This document shows positions 14,480-19,012 of a stretch of 19,012 nucleotides of DNA, in pieces. The position numbers and the translations under genes were made by a program. The notes beneath the pieces were generated by a model. It saw only the letters and a list, made by a program, of their open reading frames with translations. It did not search any database and had not been told where the DNA came from. This DNA comes from JBBRHF01 sp038223055 (GTDB taxonomy: Bacteria > Actinomycetota > Actinomycetes > JACCUZ01), in assembly GCA_038223055.1 (NCBI GenBank), contig JBBRHF010000072.1, forward strand, positions 1 through 19,012, written 5' to 3'. Within the stretch, counting starts at the first letter, position 1; each line of letters starts with the position of its first letter.

Positions 14480-14557
14480 GGGAAGCAAGGTCAGACCCAA
14501 CCACGGCGGTGGGCTCGGGACGTGGCGGTTGACGGTTCCCGTCGCCGGCACGCTGAG

Positions 14558-14571
14558 CCGCCGATCGGCGG
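14558..14571. other. 14-bp GC palindrome, intergenic
   Basis: CCGCCGATCGGCGG is a perfect palindrome about 280 bases upstream of moxR. There is no T-run beside it. It may be a binding site, part of a hairpin, or chance in GC-rich DNA. Confidence 0.35.
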
Positions 14572-14660
14572 TGAACTCTGGGATACAGGCCCTCCGACGC
14601 GGCCACGGCGGGACTCCCAGCCTTCACGCCCCCCAGCCAGCCTATCCATCGGCTTCTCAT

Positions 14661-14693
14661 GCAGCCGGATGCCGCCGGATGCCGCCGGCGGCA
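14661..14693. repeat. 10-bp repeat ending in a 14-bp palindrome, intergenic
   Basis: GCMGCCGGAT occurs twice (14661-14670 with A, 14671-14680 with C), followed by a third related unit, GCCGCCGGCG. The end forms the perfect palindrome TGCCGCCGGCGGCA (14680-14693), which could fold as a strong hairpin in a moxR leader transcript. No T-run follows. Confidence 0.5.
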
Positions 14694-14844
14694 CGGGCAA
14701 TCACCCCCTTGGAGCCGCTGCACAACGATCTGGCGAAGGCGTTCCGGCGCGGCGGCGCACCTGAGAGACTCCACAGAGAGCGGCGTCCGTCCCATCGGTC
14801 GGGTCCACACACCCTGGTGGATTCGGCCGACGACTCACTCCCAT

Positions 14845-14850
14845 GGAGGA
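14845..14850 (+). promoter_or_regulatory. Ribosome binding site that decides the moxR start
   Basis: GGAGGA lies just before TTG 14854. It is the strongest Shine-Dalgarno sequence in the region and, with no better in-frame start downstream, fixes moxR initiation at a TTG rather than at the ATG far upstream (14659). Confidence 0.75.
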
Positions 14851-14853
14851 CCT

Positions 14854-15897
<1,044 letters not shown>

Positions 15898-17247
15898 GTG
15901 GGCCAACGTCCCGGGCCTGCCCGCCCAGCCGAGAACCAGCGCCCAGGGGCCGAGGCGCTGCGCGGGCTGACGACGCGTGGCCGGGCGTTCCTGGCCGCCG
16001 GCTCGGCCATCTTCCTGGTGTCCCTGGCCACCGGTCAGCGAGATGTGCTGCGCATCGCCGTCCTGCTCGTCAGCCTGCCGCTGGTCTGCGCCTGGGTCGT
16101 CACCCGCACCCGCTACCGTCTGGCGTCGCAGCGGCGACTGAGTTCGGCTCGGATCGCGGCAGGCCAGGACACCTCGATCACCCTGCGGCTGGACAACATC
16201 TCGCGGCTGCCCAGCGGCCTGCTGCTGGTCGAGGACCGGGTGCCTTATGTCCTGGGCTCCCGGCCCCGTTTCGTCCTCGACCGGGTCGAGCCGCGCGGTC
16301 GGCGCGAGGTCACCTACTCCGTGCGCTCCGACGTGAGGGGCCGCTTCACCTTGGGCCCGCTCACGATCCGGCTCACCGACCCGTTCGGCATGTGCGAGCT
16401 GCAACGGTCGTTCACCTCCCGGGACACCCTCGTGGTGACGCCGCAGGTCCACCCGCTGCCGCAGGTGTCGCTCGCCGGTGAGTGGGCCGGCGGCGGCGAG
16501 AGCAGGTCCCGGGCGGTCGCGACGGCCGGGGAGGACGATGCGGGCACCCGCGACTACCACCAGGGCGACGAGCTGCGACGGGTGCACTGGCGCTCGACGG
16601 CCAAGCGCGGGCAGCTCATGGTGCGCCGCGAAGAGCAACCCTGGCAGAGCCGGTGCACGGTGCTGCTGGACACCCGCCAGCACGCGCACCACGGCGAGGG
16701 TCCGGCGTCCTCGTTCGAGTGGGCGGTGTCGGCAGCCGCGTCCATCGGCGTGCATCTGGTCCGCCACGGCTACCACGTGCGGCTGCTCACCGACTCCGGA
16801 GCCCAGGTGTCCAGCGCCGCCCATGACCCCAGCGGCGTGGGCAGCGACTTCGAGGGCTCGCTGCTCGACGCCCTGTCGGTGATCGGGCTCTCGCGCAACG
16901 AGACGTTCCGGGACGCGGCCGCAGCGCTGCGCCGGGGCGGCGGAGACGGCCTGCTCGTCGCCGTCCTCGGCACGGTCGAACCGGATGAGGCCCACCATCT
17001 CGCCCGGCTGCGACACGGCTCGAACTCGGCGGTCGGCGTGCTGCTCGACGCCCCCACCTGGGGTGACGCGCCCGGGGCCGGCAGGTCGCCCGACTCAGCG
17101 CACGAGGGTTCCGGCGAGCTGTTGCGGATCTCGGGCTGGCGAGTCGTGCGCGTGGCCGCCGGCGACGAGATCGACCAGGTCTGGCCCGACGCCAGCCGTC
17201 ACCACCGCGATCTCGACCTCTCCGGAACGGCAGGTGAACGGCGATGA
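15898..17247 (+). CDS. DUF58 domain membrane protein
   Basis: The 449-residue product starts at a GTG that directly follows the moxR TAG, with no gap. Two hydrophobic segments near the N-terminus (about 29-46 and 50-68) are followed by a beta-rich part and the DUF58 signature RDYHQGDELRRVHWRSTAKRG (start about 218). The C-terminal part (about 250-430) resembles a degenerate von Willebrand factor A-like fold (TVLLDTRQH). MoxR-DUF58-TgpA gene trios are widespread in bacteria. DUF58 is thought to be the partner acted on by the MoxR ATPase, but its biochemical role is not settled. The ATGA at its end could start a short frame, but that frame stops after eight codons, so the next gene starts elsewhere. 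Confidence 0.9.
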   Translation: MGQRPGPARPAENQRPGAEALRGLTTRGRAFLAAGSAIFLVSLATGQRDVLRIAVLLVSLPLVCAWVVTRTRYRLASQRRLSSARIAAGQDTSITLRLDNISRLPSGLLLVEDRVPYVLGSRPRFVLDRVEPRGRREVTYSVRSDVRGRFTLGPLTIRLTDPFGMCELQRSFTSRDTLVVTPQVHPLPQVSLAGEWAGGGESRSRAVATAGEDDAGTRDYHQGDELRRVHWRSTAKRGQLMVRREEQPWQSRCTVLLDTRQHAHHGEGPASSFEWAVSAAASIGVHLVRHGYHVRLLTDSGAQVSSAAHDPSGVGSDFEGSLLDALSVIGLSRNETFRDAAAALRRGGGDGLLVAVLGTVEPDEAHHLARLRHGSNSAVGVLLDAPTWGDAPGAGRSPDSAHEGSGELLRISGWRVVRVAAGDEIDQVWPDASRHHRDLDLSGTAGERR

Positions 17248-17266
17248 CCGCGACGGGCCGCCGGCC

Positions 17267-19012
17267 ATGAACCCCTCCGCCCTGTCCTGGTCCGCCCTGC
17301 GGGTGACCGTCGTGGCCGCCCTGTCGACGGCCCTGGGGGCGATCTGCCTCGGGTCGACCTTTCAGACCGGAAGCTGGTTCGTGCCCAGCTGCATCGGGAT
17401 CGTGCTGGTGGTCGGAGCCTGCGAACTGACCCGTCGTACGGCGGTGTCCGCGGTCTTCGTGCCGGTGGCCGGGCTCGCCGCGCTGACCGTCTATCTGGTC
17501 CTGCGATACGCCCGCGGCGAGGCCACGCTGGGCCTGTTCCCCGACCTGTCGGCGATCCAGCGGCTAGCCGAGATGGTCCGCACCGGCAACCGCGACATCT
17601 CCCGGTTTGCCGCCCCGATCGAGGTCAGCCCGGAGATCGAGCTGATGACCATCGGCGGCATCGGGCTGGTGGCGCTGGCGGTCGACACCCTGGCCGTCAC
17701 GATGCGCCGGGCCACCCTGGCGGGAATCCCGCTGCTCCTCCTGTACTCGGTGCCGGCCGCGGTCGCCCCCGGCGGCGTGAGCTGGCAGGCCTTCACCCTG
17801 GGCGGCGGCGGCTACCTCGCCCTGCTGCTGGTCGAGTCGCGCGACAGGGTCAGCAGGTGGGGCCGCCCGCTGCGGTTCTCCGACCGCACCGAATGGGACG
17901 ACTCCGAGACGGCGCCGCTGGCCCAGGTCGGTCGCCGGGTCGGGGTGGCAGCGTTGGGCCTGGCCCTCGTCGTACCCGCGGTTCTGCCCGACATCGGCAC
18001 CGGCGTCTGGGGTACCTCCGGGTTCGGCGTCGGCCGCGGGCACGGTGTCGGCAGCCGGGTCGCCGTCGTCAACCCCATCATCGATCTCGGCAAGGACCTG
18101 CGTCAGGCCAGCGACCGGCCGGTGATCCGCTACACCGGGGCCGCCACCTACCTGCGCCTGGTGTCGCTGGACCAGTTCGACGGCGCGACGTGGCAGCCGC
18201 GCAGGCTGCGGGTGCCCAAAGACCAGACCGTCGACAAGGGGATGCCCAAGCCCCCCGGCCTCACCCGGGACATCAGCCAGCGGCGGCTCAAGTACGACAT
18301 CAAGGTGCTGGGCCTGGACCAGCGGTGGCTGCCGTTGCCCTTCCCGGCCAAGAAGGTCAGCATCGACGGGCGGTGGGTCTACGACAAGGCCACCTTCAAC
18401 GTGTTCTCGACCAACAGCTCGAGCCGCGAGAAGCGCTATCAGGTCACCAGCCTGAACGTCGCGCCCACCGCCGACCAGCTCCGGGCCGCCCCCTCCCCGT
18501 CGACGTCGATGACGCGCTATCTCGCGGTCCCGCTCGACCTGCCCCCTGTCGTGCAGAGCACCGCGCTGACGATCACCAAGCGGGCCGGGACCGACTTCGA
18601 CCGGGCCCTCACCCTGCAGAACTGGCTGCGCGACCCGACGATCTTCACCTACTCCGTCAACGCGCCAGCTGCGGTAGGAAACGGCAACGGCTCCACCGCT
18701 CTCGCCGCGTTCCTGCGGGCCAGGGCGGGCTACTGCGTGCATTTCGCGTCCGCGATGGCGGTGATGGCCCGGACACTCGGGATCCCGGCCCGGGTGGCGG
18801 TGGGCTTCACCAGCGGCACGCGGGACAAGGATGGGGGCTACATCGTCGGGTTGCACGATGCGCACTCCTGGCCGGAGCTCTACTTCGAGGGCACCGGGTG
18901 GGTCGCCTTCGAGCCGACACCGGCTGTCCGCACGGGCAACCCCCCGGCCTACGCCGCCCGCGACAACGGCCCCGTCCCAGGCGTCGGCGCGGTCCCGACG
19001 ACCGGTCCGAGC
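17267..19012 (+). CDS. TgpA-like membrane transglutaminase (DUF3488 plus transglutaminase core), C-terminus cut
   Basis: An open frame of 582 codons reaches the window end without a stop. The first 240 residues hold about six hydrophobic segments (for example 11-30, 40-52, 58-78, 126-146, 150-168, 224-240), matching the DUF3488 membrane part. A long extracytoplasmic region follows. The transglutaminase-like core near the end has the catalytic Cys490 in RAGYCVHFAS, His533 in HDAHSWPELYF, and FEPTP at 548-552, where Glu549 occupies the place of the usual Asp. A further membrane helix and tail are expected beyond the edge. The start is ATG 17267, 19 bases after the DUF58 stop. GTG 17234 in the same frame, overlapping DUF58 by 14 bases, is the alternative. 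Role in the cell envelope is inferred from family and context. Confidence 0.9.
   Translation, partial: MNPSALSWSALRVTVVAALSTALGAICLGSTFQTGSWFVPSCIGIVLVVGACELTRRTAVSAVFVPVAGLAALTVYLVLRYARGEATLGLFPDLSAIQRLAEMVRTGNRDISRFAAPIEVSPEIELMTIGGIGLVALAVDTLAVTMRRATLAGIPLLLLYSVPAAVAPGGVSWQAFTLGGGGYLALLLVESRDRVSRWGRPLRFSDRTEWDDSETAPLAQVGRRVGVAALGLALVVPAVLPDIGTGVWGTSGFGVGRGHGVGSRVAVVNPIIDLGKDLRQASDRPVIRYTGAATYLRLVSLDQFDGATWQPRRLRVPKDQTVDKGMPKPPGLTRDISQRRLKYDIKVLGLDQRWLPLPFPAKKVSIDGRWVYDKATFNVFSTNSSSREKRYQVTSLNVAPTADQLRAAPSPSTSMTRYLAVPLDLPPVVQSTALTITKRAGTDFDRALTLQNWLRDPTIFTYSVNAPAAVGNGNGSTALAAFLRARAGYCVHFASAMAVMARTLGIPARVAVGFTSGTRDKDGGYIVGLHDAHSWPELYFEGTGWVAFEPTPAVRTGNPPAYAARDNGPVPGVGAVPTTGPS

Larger units (their letters stand above)
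13752..14853. other. 1.1 kb divergent intergenic region between mraZ and moxR
   Basis: No frame on either strand looks like a protein: the open frames here are Arg/Pro/Ala/Gly-rich with no recognisable domain and overlap each other on all strands. The region should hold promoters for both flanking operons. It contains the MraZ operator at its left end, a CTGGCGCCA array (14016-14080), two inverted repeats with AGGTG half-sites (14294-14306, 14336-14349), a 21-bp direct repeat (14438-14479), GC palindromes (14558-14571, 14680-14693) and the moxR ribosome binding site at its right end. As I recall, many actinobacteria have a small DUF3040 gene upstream of mraZ; I do not see one here. Confidence 0.7.

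Noticed and set aside
14529..14557. TTGACG as a possible -35 box for moxR
   Set aside because: No TANNNT-like -10 element lies 16-19 bases downstream, so I cannot support a promoter.
17564..18865. 433-codon minus-strand frame opposite the transglutaminase gene
   Set aside because: The plus strand encodes a recognisable DUF3488/transglutaminase protein there; the minus-strand product is Gly/Arg/Asp-rich with no recognisable motif.

Overview
This 19 kb window is high-GC DNA (roughly 70% by eye) that reads as an actinobacterial chromosome. It carries most of the division and cell wall (dcw) cluster on the minus strand. The order is mraZ, rsmH, ftsL, ftsI/pbpB, murE, murF, mraY, murD, ftsW, murG, murC, and the first 86 bases of ftsQ, which runs off the left edge. 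That order, many GTG starts, 4-base stop/start overlaps, and a MurE with the meso-diaminopimelate signature DNPR fit Actinomycetota. A Micrococcales-type organism (Intrasporangiaceae/Dermatophilaceae-like) is my guess and is not proven by the sequence.

Layout. From 13751 down to 1 the minus strand is one long, tightly packed unit. Most junctions overlap by 4 bases (GTGA or ATGA) or are separated by a few bases. The exceptions are the gap of about 210-265 bases between mraZ and rsmH and 17 bases between ftsI and murE. MraZ is the regulator, RsmH methylates 16S rRNA, FtsL, FtsI and FtsW build the septal synthase complex, and MurC to MurG with MraY make lipid II. From 13752 to 14853 there is a 1.1 kb divergent intergenic region with no convincing gene but many short repeats and palindromes. 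From 14854 to the right edge the plus strand holds a second, tightly packed unit: a MoxR-type AAA+ ATPase, a DUF58 protein, and a membrane-bound transglutaminase-like (TgpA/DUF3488) protein cut by the window end.

The gene content is ordinary. What stands out is how much in-frame tandem repetition sits in the dcw genes. There is a Pro/Ala 9-bp array in an unusual N-terminal extension of MraZ, an 18-bp array in the FtsL tail, 15-bp units near the N-termini of FtsI and MurE, and three separate arrays in MurF. All units are multiples of 3 bases. A clear MraZ operator precedes mraZ, with TGGAG words at exactly 10-bp spacing, and the last word doubles as the ribosome binding site. The same TGGAG word occurs eight times at 9-bp spacing on the opposite strand inside mraZ. 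A possible 19-codon leader peptide with a good ribosome binding site lies just before rsmH and ends in a GTGA overlap with a likely rsmH start.

I saw no tRNA, rRNA, insertion sequence, CRISPR array, prophage or defence system.
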